Of a DNA stretch of 64,000 nt, positions 11,226-23,100 are shown piece after piece. The DNA comes from Anodontia alba. Its lineage: Eukaryota; Mollusca; Bivalvia; Lucinida; Lucinidae. The notes beneath the pieces were generated by a model. That model was not told the DNA's origin and searched no databases. It saw only the letters and a program-made list of their open reading frames with translations. The stretch is taken from the NCBI GenBank assembly GCA_964016985.1, contig OZ024833.1, positions 63,319,463 through 63,383,462 on the forward strand, written 5' to 3'. Each line of letters begins with the position of its first letter. The stretch's first letter is position 1. Both the position numbers and the translations under genes were made by a program.

Positions 11226-12648
11226 CAGTCGACTCTCGTTATCTCGACCCCTCTTATCTCAATCCTATCACTTATGTCGAACTGATTTCTAAGTCCCGAT
11301 TATTTTCCCTATGTATTTATTGCATTTCAGCTTCGCGTATGTGGAACTACTTTTATGTCGACACTTCGGCTATCTCGTCCATCATTTTCAGTCCCTGAAT
11401 ATATTTTTCACAGTTTTTACTACCGCGTATCTCGAACTCGGACCATGACGAAGGAAAAAAAACGTAAGATGCGGCGCCGCCAGTCTCTCAGGTTATGAAA
11501 ATATAATAGGCCATTGATAAATAAATCAATATTTTAATTTTCACCTTTGTCCAGGTAATTACAAACAAAACAAACAGTCTAAAATCCGTAATTATGAAAT
11601 CACGTGCGTGTCGAGTCGGGTTTGACACGCGGCGCTCAACACCGTCTCGTGTCATTGATTTGTAAGATAAAAAGTGGCTCAGAATAGTGTTATGGAATAT
11701 TAATCAACGAAGTTTCTTTAATTTATTGTTTAGATATGCTCTTCACTATTGAGTACTGTCCGTCTGAATGATATAGCGTCTTCAAAAAAAGTCAGTGCGC
11801 GACAGGTTCCGACTCAGATCAGCCTGTATTGAACAGGCTAGCTAAGTCTGAATCGTCGCTTGTTACTCTTTGGTCAGGCGGTGCTCTTTGATAAGCCCAG
11901 ATAAGGCTCATGCGTACAATGGAAAATTCGTGGGCGTGCAGGCTGATCCGAGTCTTTGACAGTCGCACAGTCTTCTAATAGGAGTTGTCGTGCAAGGCCT
12001 TAAATAGACGAATCACACGTGGGTACCGATGTTAACCCTTCCGACCCTGTAGACTGGTACGGATACCCGCACAAATAGTGTAGGTCCAGATGAGACGGTT
12101 CATAACGAGCTTCCTCTGCAGGAGCTACAGTTTGCCGCGCTGAGATGGTTCGTTTATGCTAGGGGAGATGATCCAAACTAGTTTACAGCTGCCGCTTAAC
12201 ATTGTAAGCGTTTTATGCAAAAGCGGAAACCAGTCAACTCTTTATCGAGTCGTCTATGCGAAGGGAGCTAATCCAAACCAGTTCATAACGTATAGCTAAC
12301 ACAACCCGGAAACGAGTAATTTATTTATAGCTCATATGGAAATCCAGATTTGCAGGAGTATAAAAAAGACAACAAGAGACGTTTGAAATTTATTATTATT
12401 AGCATTTATTGATGATTTTATTCCAAGAGAACCACTGCATCTCCTAAAACAAATAGTAAAAATGCAAACTGAAGTACGCGTAAATTATTTAAATTGCCAT
12501 ATACATGTGCCTTCCAAGCACGTTTTGGTGAACAGAGAGGCGAACAGTCGTCATACCTTTGACGTCACAGTTTGGTTGTCTCGAACTACTGATAACTCGA
12601 ACATTTTTATCAGGTCCCGTGAAGTTCGAGATAACGAGAGTCGACTGG
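11226..12648. mobile_element. Pogo-like element (1.4 kb) inserted in an M3 MITE
   Basis: Ends CAGTCGACTCTCGTTATCTC and GAGATAACGAGAGTCGACTG are inverted repeats next to TA. Subterminal TCTCGACC and TATCTCGAAC motifs recur, as is usual for pogo-type ends. The interior (11460-12560) has no transposase frame; it holds CAGCCTGTATTGAACAGGCT and other small palindromes. M3 sequence flanks both sides (ACCTACAACATA / TATGTTCATGG). Confidence 0.72.
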
Positions 12649-13272
12649 TATTATGTTCATGGCATAATGAAAAAAAAAAAAAAAGAAAAGAAAAAAAAAA
12701 AATACCAGATACCCCTCTAAGCTAGCACTATAGTGTTTCTTCCATGTATTTCTGCCAAGAAATATATGATGTTGGTTCTTAATTAAAATATCTTGCTGAG
12801 AAATAAGAATAAAAAATTGTGTGTGGAGCTCTGAATTAGGTTTGGCACCACTAGATGAATATATTATTTTCTTATTTTATCACTTAATTTATGTAGAGGT
12901 TTGAAGATACTTTGAAGCCCATTATTGCACAGGAGACAGTAAAAAAGTTACCACCAACCTTTGTATTTCGAACTAATAGGTGTACTCAGTCTCCCATTAT
13001 TTTTGTCCCTCTAAATTTCTTTGGCTAAATTATAGCAACTAGAATTAGCAGCGATTTTTAAATAATTCCCCTTTCATCCTGTATTATTACCTCAAGATAA
13101 TTTAGGAATAAGTCTTGTTACAAATTTTTGCAAAAAAGAAAATGCTGTAGGTATGCACACATCTTAGAATGATTCTAACGAGTATTTTACCAATGGCTTA
13201 CATTTTGGTGCAAATGTGTGGAACTTTTAATGAATTGTCTTGAAATGCTGTCTTTTAATTTCCACATGCTTC

Positions 13273-13517
13273 TAACCCTTAAAATGCCAAGAAAATCTGC
13301 ATCTGAAAATGTGGCCTGTTTATGTCGTCTGCTGAATATTCTGGCAAACTTTTCAAACCTATTTTTGCATATAGGCAAACAGTGTGGACCCAGATCAGAC
13401 TGCTCCTAGAGGAGCAGTCTGATCTAGGTCCACACTGTTTGCAAAAATGATTTCTAAAGTCACAAGCAGATGACAAAGCAGACGACGATTGTTGTGATTG
13501 GCAGTTTAAGGGCTAAA
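13273..13517. mobile_element. M7 MITE with the GCAAACAGTG hairpin
   Basis: TAACCCTTAAAATGCCAAGA..GGCAGTTTAAGGGCTAA ends; the hairpin at 13375-13442 has apex CTGCTCCTAGAGGAGCAG. The near-identical element at 26644-26890 is in the opposite orientation. Confidence 0.78.
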
Positions 13518-13656
13518 TATTGGAACAGATAAGCCTAAGCAAACCGTGTAGATGCATATCTGTCTGTTCCTAGAGCACTTTGATCAAGGCCTACACTGTT
13601 GAACAGGGGACTTTGACCAGCAATTTTTAAACACTTCTCCATACCAGTAGCAAGTT

Positions 13657-13870
13657 GAACCCTTCTCTTGCTGAACACGACATGCCCTGTCTTAGCAAAC
13701 ATTGTAGATCCAGATCACTAATTGGCTACTGAAGAAGCCAACTGATCTGGATCTGCACTGTTTGTCATTAAATATGTGAATTTCTATCAAAAAAACGAAT
13801 CAAGTAATCTGATTGGCTGGAAATTAGAAGTAGGTGTGGCATCTTAATTTATGCAGCAAGGCAAGGGTTA
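13657..13870. mobile_element. M1 MITE, 140 bp upstream of exon A
   Basis: GAACCCTTCTCTTGCTGAAC..CAGCAAGGCAAGGGTTAA with the GGCTACTGAAGAAGCC centre. Confidence 0.78.
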
Positions 13871-14007
13871 AGTATCAGTTTGGTAAGGAAATATGGTGCC
13901 AGAACAGTTAGGGTGAATATTGTAACCTTTTCAAGAGGCTGTTGTGATGGATCATATCAATATTTATCCTTTTCAATACTGTATGGTTTTAATTTTGTCT
14001 GTTTCAG

Positions 14008-14112
14008 AAAAAGTCAGAGGGCCACATTCTACTAGAACAAGTTTTCTATCATCTTGATCTCATTGAAAAAGATTACTTTGGATTACAGTACACAGATCAT
14101 CATAATGTCAGT
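14008..14112 (+). CDS. EPB41L5: Exon A: FERM F1 lobe (visible residues 1-35)
   Basis: Acceptor TTTCAG at 14002-14007 and donor GTAAGT at 14113; 105 nt, phase 0 at both ends. It encodes [19 protein letters not shown], the F1-lobe signature around the conserved YFGL of protein 4.1 family FERM domains, ending in HHNVS. The family normally has some 40-80 residues before this, so at least one earlier coding exon is missing. The last part of this exon with its donor is copied repeatedly just downstream. Confidence 0.93.
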
Positions 14113-17068
14113 GTAAGTACATCTTGATCTCATTGAAAAAAGATTACTTTGGATTACAGTACACAGACCATCATAATGTCAGTGTAAGTGCACCATTCTT
14201 GTCTGTGTTAAGAAGTGATAACTTTTCTCAGATCACCGTAATGTCGGTGTAAGTACACATCATACTACATGTACATCAGTCATCTTGTCAGCGATAAGAA
14301 CTGATTACAGTCCAACCTGAGTTAAGTAAGCATCTATGGGAAGGCCAAACATTGGTTGCTTAAGACAGGTGCTTGCTTAATACAGGTAGATTTCCACTTA
14401 TTTGCCTTAAATGGGATCTGAAATAATGGCCTTTAAAGACAGGTGAATGCTTAATACAGGCGGCCTTTTATGACAGTTTTGACTTTACTATACACAGATC
14501 ATCATATTGTCTGTGTAAGTATATATCGCTCTATATTAGCCATCTTGTCAGTTTGAAGAACTGATTACTGTACACAGATCATCATAATGTCAGTGTAAGT
14601 ATAGATCGCTCTACATCAGCAATCTTGTCAGTTTGCAGAACTGATTAATCTGATTAATGTACACAGATCATCATAATGTAAGTACACATTACTCTACATC
14701 ATAATGTCTGTGTAAGTACAAATTGCTCTACATCATAATGTCTGTGTACATGTAAGTACATATTACTCTGATCATCTTAATGTCAGTGTAAGTACACATT
14801 ACTCTACATCAGTCAATTTGTCAGTATAAGAAGTGATTAATGTACACAGATCATTATAATGTCAGTGTTAAGTACTGGTTACTATACACAAACCACCATA
14901 ATGTTAGTGTAACACATTATTTTTCATCAGTCATCATGTCAGTGTAAGAACTGACCATTGTTCACAGACCACTGTAATGTCTGTGTAATATATACACACA
15001 TTATTCTGTGTCAGTCATCTTATCAATGTATGTGCTTATTGCAATACTCAAATGATGTAAAAATTATTATGATGTAAGTACAAGTTACTTTTTATGTCAG
15101 TGCAAGTACACTCCTTTGGATTAGGAGGCAACTCTAGAAGTTGCCATATATAGTGTAATCCCCAGCCTGTATAGGAAGTGCCTTAGATCAGTGCAGGTAT
15201 GGTAAAACAACCATTGCCTATGTAATGTGGATGAATATAGCCACTAGTGGTTGAGGATAAAATATGGTTAACTTAATGTATATAGAGATTAATGCACCCT
15301 GAGTTTAGAACACAGGAAATTTTTGCAGAGAAATTTACAAATCGGATAAACAAGTGCATAGTGCATGAGTTTGTTTATAAGATTTACAGATCTTGAGGGA
15401 AATGTTTCCTGTATTTTAACTCAGTGTATATTAACTGATACATTACAGATCATAAAAATGATTTTTGTATTCTTTGGATTCTGTTTTATGCTTTTTCAAA
15501 TGTCATCAATAAGTTTTGCATCGTTACCTGATGGCGTGATAGCCTTCTAAATGAAATATATTTCCCCAAAGAAATTACTAGAAATAGCTTCAGATGTACA
15601 TGTTACATATGTGTATATTCCTGCAGGGTTCAGAAATTGTATGCATGATTAGTGCACAGATAGTAGTCAGATATTAAATGTAAGAGCACAGGCTGATCTG
15701 AGTCTCTGAATTGGGTTACTATACGTATGCTGAATTATTCCTCTAACTTAGCATGTTTCTTTTATGGGAAAACAAATACAAATACAAACAGTAATTTTTT
15801 AAAAGCAAAAAAGTATTGCTATTTTTCTTATTTCTTTGTGAAAAATTATATGCTGTTGGATTTCATTAGAAGTGCTGGAGCATGGAAAAATATGAAAAAT
15901 ATATATGTGGCAGGGGTGTAAAATTCCACTCGCACACTCACACTTGCGAGTGAATTTTAAGGCAGGACGAGTGAGGTTTTCAGAACTTTCTTCACTTTCT
16001 CCATTTTTAGCATCTAAATGAAAAATTAAGACCATAAGGGCAAGTAATAGTCTGGCCCCAGATCCTTTCTTTAATTTTCTTTTCTTTCTTTTTCTTCTTT
16101 TTTTTTGAGGGGACACAACACTTGTATAGCTCGTAGAATTTTTGTTTACTTCAGTCCCTATGGCTTGTTCAGCCATAGGTAACTTGAAGTTGGATTAAAG
16201 AGGATCATGATAAAAAGAATAATGTAAAGAAAGAAAGAAATAGATACATGTATAAAACAAAAACAACTGGAGCCAGTCTAGGGCAAGTAAGTATGGAAGG
16301 AATTTTAATTTTTACACCTCTGTGTGGATACCCCTCTGGTAGACCTCTGACAAAACACTACAAGATTTGCAAATGAGGAGTTCCCAGCATTTGATGCCCT
16401 TGAACCAGATATAGATCCAAATAAGGCACACTTTTCAACCAAAAACTATTGATATTTTTTGTATTTCTTCATGAAAACATTTGAGCCAGCCTCTGTGACT
16501 CAGTTGGATGCCCGTCCGACTGCTGATCAGGAGGTTGCGGGTTTGACCCCCACTGGGTAAGCAACATTCTTTTATGGAGATTGATCATGAAGGGCAATAT
16601 ACAGTTGTTAGTTTGTGGCAAAAGAATGTGCACAATACTGGTTAACCACTTAGAGGACTAAGCCTGCCGAGTAGAAGTGCAGTTAGGTAAATTGACTGCG
16701 CTCGACATGACCCCATTGGGTGGACTGGGCCCGAAAACCTCAAAACAAATGAAAAGATATGTTGTGGGTACTCATTAGGAGGCGCGTCTAATGAGTACCC
16801 ACACCATATCTTTTCATGGAGAAATAAGAAAAATAGATAAATGTACTCCCTTTTATCTGAAGTTATGCAAGTATTAAAGCTTTAAAGTTGAATAGAAAAT
16901 CCGTGAAATCCAACTTGTTTTTCTCTTCTTTCAGCATTGGTTGGATCCAACAAAAACTATTAGGAAGCAAGTTAAAAGTGAGTATTAATTTAAAAATATT
17001 TAACTTGTGTTTTTAATACTCATCATATTATGCCTTAATGCATTCAGATCAGAACTGCAGTATACATG

Positions 17069-17160
<92 letters not shown>

Positions 17161-20100
17161 AAATTATGTTTTGGAGAAAACAAGGCTTGACATTTCATGT
17201 GAGTCATCAGTTAGAGACAACGTACATATAAAGGCAAGCCTTTTTTGGCTGAAAAAGCTAAAAAGCAAATAGACTGTCTTCTGCTACAATTTTGCTTGGC
17301 ACTCTAACCCTTATAGCTCGATAGATACCTATGCAAACTGTGTAGATCCAGATGAGACAGCTCATAAGGGTCTGGATTAAGGGGGTGAGGGGTGGGTGGG
17401 TGTGTGTTGAGGGGGGTGGGGGGGTGGGGGGGGAGGGTACCAAAAGTTGCTAATCATTGAAATTTTAGCCTTTTAATCAGTAATAGATAAAACTATTTTT
17501 TCACAAAAATCAGTTTAATTTGGATATTTTGGGCTTAATTGTTAAATTAAACATCATAAAAATCAGTAAAAGTTTTGGCCAAACATCAGTTGTCAATAAA
17601 ATATAAGGCCATTAATTAGTAAATACACCCCATCCAGACCCTCTACTGTCAGTTTACATGTCCAAACTGTAGATCCTAATCAGACATTGCTTTCTATAGC
17701 ATCTGATCTGGGTCTATTTTGTTTGCTCAGGACTGTCAGTCCGGATATTAGGGTTAATAGGGTAGAATTCAGAGAACTTGTAAAGGTTGAGTATTTGATG
17801 ATAATTTTCTCCAGTTCTCCATAAAAACATATGTTGTGGGTACGCATTAGAAGCGCCTTGTCGAAGCACTTCTAATGAGTACCCAAACCATATGTTTTTA
17901 TGGAGAAATAAGAAAAATTTCCCAGAATTATCACCAAATACTCCTCCTTAACGGGACCTCTGGTAGATGATAGATTAACCTATCAGCATGAGATATTGTC
18001 AGACAATTATCCCTGTTACCTGATATAGATTTCATTAGGGTTTCTGGTTTAGGTTTCAAGTCTAACTAATACTCCAAATAAGAGGGACATGTAGATAAAA
18101 ATAGATTTGTTTTGTATTTTTCCTTGGGGACTCATTAAAATTGCCTCCATGTGATTACCTTAGTGAGGCAACTTTATTGAGTCCCCACAGCATAATTATT
18201 AATTATGTTTTTATAGAAATTTAAAAAGAAAAAGTAAATTTGATTTACCTCTGTGAAAAACAACAGCAACAACAAAAATAACAGAACAAAACAATGTCTT
18301 GTCTAGACTCTTGGTTTGTAACTATAAACAATGTCTACATTACTGTGCCAGCTGGTTAAGGGAATGTCCAGTGTCATGTCTTATTATTACTGTTTTTCTT
18401 TCTCTTGTATTTGGGTTTGATCCCTGCTGGATCTGGCAACATTATTTCGTAGAGATTGATCATGAAATATTTTCTACGGTCATTCTCTCCTTTCCGCTGA
18501 TTCAAGAAGGGCAGTTGTCAGTTTCTTTCGAAAGAATGGGCACAAATACTGGTTAACTGCTTAGATGACTAAGCCTGCCCAGGAAAAGTGTGGTTAGGTA
18601 AACTGACCAGCTCAACATGACCCAGTTGGTTGACTGGGCCGTAAAACCTCAACTCAATCAATATAAATTATCCAAATGGAATATATATACTGTTTTTTTT
18701 TTCTGCTCAGCACGACTTACCTTATTTGCTATCGTAAGATTTTGGACAGGCCTGAGCAAACAGTGTAGACCCAGATCAGACACTGCAGTCTGCAGTGTCT
18801 GATCTGGGTCTACTCTTTTTGCCACTTGTCCAGCAGTTTTCAAATGTATAAATAGGTAGAATAGTGGGCTTGTCCGGAGTTTGAGAAAAAATTTGCTTAG
18901 GAGTTAAGGTGTCTGAATACTTAACCCTTGTCCTGCTGAACCCGGATATACCCTGCCTTTGCAAACAGTGTAGATCCAGATCAGTTGGCTTCTGAAGAAG
19001 CCAACTGATCTGGACCTGCACTGTTTGCCATTAAGTATGTGAATTTATAGCAACAATCCAGATCAAGTAATCTGATTGGCTGAAAATTAGAAGTGGGCAT
19101 GGCACCTTAATTTATTCAGCAGGACAAGGGTTAAGTAAATATTGTATTTATTCTAGTATATGCCCATGGATGTTGTAATTCATTCTTCTAAAATGATAGT
19201 ACTGAGGCCAAATTTGGGCCAAAAATAGTAATGCTTTTCTCCTAGAAAAGTAGGAGGGGTGTTTATTAGAGAGAATAAAATGTGGTATGGTATGTGTCTG
19301 GATACTTGGTTAAATACGGTATATTTTGATGACTTTGTATTATGTACAGCTTTATTGTTTCCTTGACCTCTCCATTTCTTTCTTGCAGTTGGTCCACCAT
19401 ATACATTTAGATTTCGGGTGAAATTTTACTCATCAGAACCAAATAATCTACACGAAGAATTAACTAGGTAAGCATGTTTTCAGGAGAGTTTTGCTTTTTT
19501 ACCTAACATATCCCCACTTTGTAACATTATTCCATAACAACTGATAAGAGGCATACAGATAAACTTACCGTATTCGACCAAATTACAGCATTGTGTGCTT
19601 AGGTTTTTCAGAAATATGGGACAAACTTGTGGTAAAATATTTCCCTACCTATACTTTAAAAAAAAAAAAAAAAGATCAGTGAAAGACTTATCAAATGAAG
19701 CTCATGCAATGTTTTTGTGTTGTTCTTTTCCCCCAGATTTTCTTTGTAAAAGCATATGTTGTTGGTACACATTTGAATTGCTTGACAAGATATTCTTTTT
19801 AAAAACACATGTTGATCTAATTATCACACCATGTGCTTAGTTTTTTTTTTTTTTTTTTTTTTTTCTGAAATTACTAAATAAACTTGAAGTAAAATATCCA
19901 CTTAATAAGGGTGCACTTTAAAGTGATATCAGTGGAGGAGTTCAGGAGAAAAGTATCCAACCATGCTTATGCAATACTTTTTTTCTTATTTTTCTTTATA
20001 AAAGCATATGTAATTGGTACTCATTTGAATTGCCTTGACTTGTCAAGGCAATTCAATTGAGTACCAATTACATATGTTTTTATAAATTAGATAAAAGTAC

Positions 20101-23100
20101 AGGACCGTAATCTGACGACTTGGAAATTGCTTGACTGTGTGCATAAGTTATAGAGATATATGCGGTAATTTGGTAGAATACGGTATTGTTGAAAGAGACA
20201 TAAACTTCTGGCTCAGCATAATTATCTAGAGCTATAAAACAGTTGCATAAAATTATTGGGGATTTTTCAATTTGAAAACAAAGAAGAAAAAAAAGAACTT
20301 TGAATAAAAACTTTGCCAATAGTTATAATGATAAAGCAAATGAAGTGAGTATTGTGTGTAAACTAGGCCTTGTTAAATTGTATTTGATGACTGTGATGGG
20401 GTATTGGCCTGCATGCTTACAGCAGGGGGCAAGGGGGGGGGGGGTGGGGGGGGGGGGGAATATGATTTCTGTTCTGGTCTTTCTTTTTCTAACTCTCCTT
20501 TATCTCACTCTACTATCCCTTTTATCTGTTTCTCTGGGAGACAGCCCTAAATGACTAACAATGTTTGACATGACTTTAATCCACAACACAACCAAACATT
20601 ACATTGTATGAAAAGAATAACAAAAATATTTCCATTGAAATAAATTTTTCTTTCAATTATGAAATTTGATAACCGATGTATAATGTCTCTCCTGTATAAG
20701 TTATCCATTTCCTTGTTGAGTTTAACTCTTAGCATTCTCTAGATGAAACTAGGAGACAAATAAATTACTATATCATGGCTTCAGATAAGACGGGTATATC
20801 AGGTTAATATTTTTCTTATTTCTCCATGAAAACATATGTTGTAGGTACTCATTAGAAGTGCCTCATTGAGGCACTTTAATGAGTACCCACAACATATGTT
20901 TTCATGGAGAAATAAGAAAAAATACCAAAATACTAAAACTTTTGGCTGAAAAAAAAAAACAACAACACATGTACATGTATATGTGCATCTACATGTATAT
21001 TATAGCTCCAGATATTAGGTGGTATCAGGTTAATATTTTCCTTATTTCTCCACAAAAACATATGGTTTGGGTACTCTTTAGAAGCACCTCTACCATGTGT
21101 TTCTATTAAGTACCATTACATATGTTTTTGCAAAGAAATAAGACAAATATCAATCCTTTTGTATTGAAAAAGTGTCTTATCTGGAGCTATGCTAGATTTA
21201 CACTAGTATTCTTAAGGGCATACGACTGTCACCAGGCGAGTGGTTAGCGTTCCTGCCTACTGATCATGAGGTCACGGGTTTGAGTCCTGCTGGAGGTGGA
21301 ATTCAGTTCATGACTATATGGCACTTCATTGCACAGAGCTTTTTATTATCACCCTCCCATTGTCTCGATAAGGCTTAACCCTTGTCATGCTGAACCCGGA
21401 TATACCCTGCCTTTGCAAACAGTGTAGATCCAGATCAGTTGGCTTCTGAAGAAGCCAACTGATCTGGATCTGCACTGTTTGCCATTAAGTAATAGAATTT
21501 ATAGCAACAATCTGGATTAAGAAATCTAATTGGCTGAAAGCTAGAAGTGGGTGTGGCATCTTAACCCTTATCCTGCTGTTCACGACAACCCCTACCTTTG
21601 CAAACAGTGTAGATCCAGATCAGGATCTACACTCTTTGTCATTCAGCTTGTGAATTTGAACAAAAACATTATATGATGTAATCTGATTGGCTGATAGTCA
21701 GAAATGGGTGTGGCTAATTTAATTATTCAGCAGGATAAGGGTTAATTTATTCAGCATGACAAGGATTAAATACTGTTGAAAGGGATGTAAATCTCCAAAT
21801 GATCATCATCATTTGGACATGCCTAAGCAAATAATGTAGACCCTGATCAAACTAAGAAGTTTGATCAGGGTCTACATTGTGTGTCATTCAGCCAGCCAAT
21901 TTAACCAATTTGACCAAATTACCCTTTGGCCAAATGCAGATTCTATTAATTTTTAGAAAAAGTATGGTAAGGAATTCAAAAGTTTAGATCTTTAGGGTAA
22001 TTATGGAATATGATATTTATCTCGCTTTTCTCTATAAATAGAACTTGATGATTCATGCAGGTCATTTCCTTAGCAGAGTATGTGATTTTTTTTTTTTTTT
22101 TTTTTGAGAAAAATATACTAAAGCATAAAATTTCTGCTCATATTTAAATTTAGTAAGTTAAAGTTAACAATTATTTTGGCTTGAATGAACCAGCCTTCAT
22201 AGTTTTGGTAAGAGTGAAATTTTATCTTCATTGTGACAAGTGTGTGTTTTGTTACCTGAACCCAGACTGGAGATCATGGCCATGTAGTATATGTATAGGC
22301 CTAGCTCAGTAGACTTATTAACCCTTGTCATGCTGAATAAATTAAGATGCCACGCCTGTTTCTAATTGTCAGCCAATCACATTACTTCATCCAAATTTTT
22401 GATGCAAATTAACATACTGAATGGCAAACAGTGCAGATCCAGATCAGTTGGCTTCTTCAGAAGCCAACTGATCTGGATCTACACTGTTTGCAAAGGCAGG
22501 GCATATCCGTATTCAGCAGGACAAGGGTTGAGGAGTGTTTGGTGATAATTTTCAGGTAATTATCTCTCACTCTCCATAAAAAACATATGTTGTGGGTACT
22601 CATTAGAAGTGCCTCCCTGAGGTGCTTCTAATGAGTACCCACAACATAATAAAATAATTATGCTTTTATGGAGAAATAAGAAAAAAATATCACAGATTTA
22701 TCATCAAATACTCTTGTTGTCTGTAGCTATTGGAAAAATGATACAAGTATTAGATATCAGATTACTGGACTTATCTGGAGCCTTGGTCTTCATCCTGCTG
22801 TATTTTCCTTAAGTATTTGGACCCCATGTTAAGTTCTTACCATCTTTGTCCTAAAATTTTAACAAGTCCATTTTAGTCCATGTTCATTTGTCAAGAAAAC
22901 CCTAAATGGCAAAAAGTGTAGCCCTTGATCAGAATGTCTGATCAGGGTCTGCACTGTTTGAGCTAGCCTGTCTGTCTAAATACTTAAGATAAATACGGTA
23001 ATACATGATGCAATTGAAATGCCTCATTGATGGCATTATATTGCATTAATGGCAGAGCTCTTGATAAGGTGCTTTTTTTCAATCCAAAAGTATTGACCTT

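Noticed and set aside
1..14007. Search for the missing 5' coding exon(s) of the FERM gene
   Set aside because: I found no segment with splice sites and an F1-lobe N-terminal match in this repeat-rich stretch; the exon probably lies upstream, though a very short exon could be missed by eye.
15799..16176. Minus-strand 125-aa ORF
   Set aside because: It spans a hAT-like MITE and a pyrimidine-rich stretch, with no domain and no splice context.
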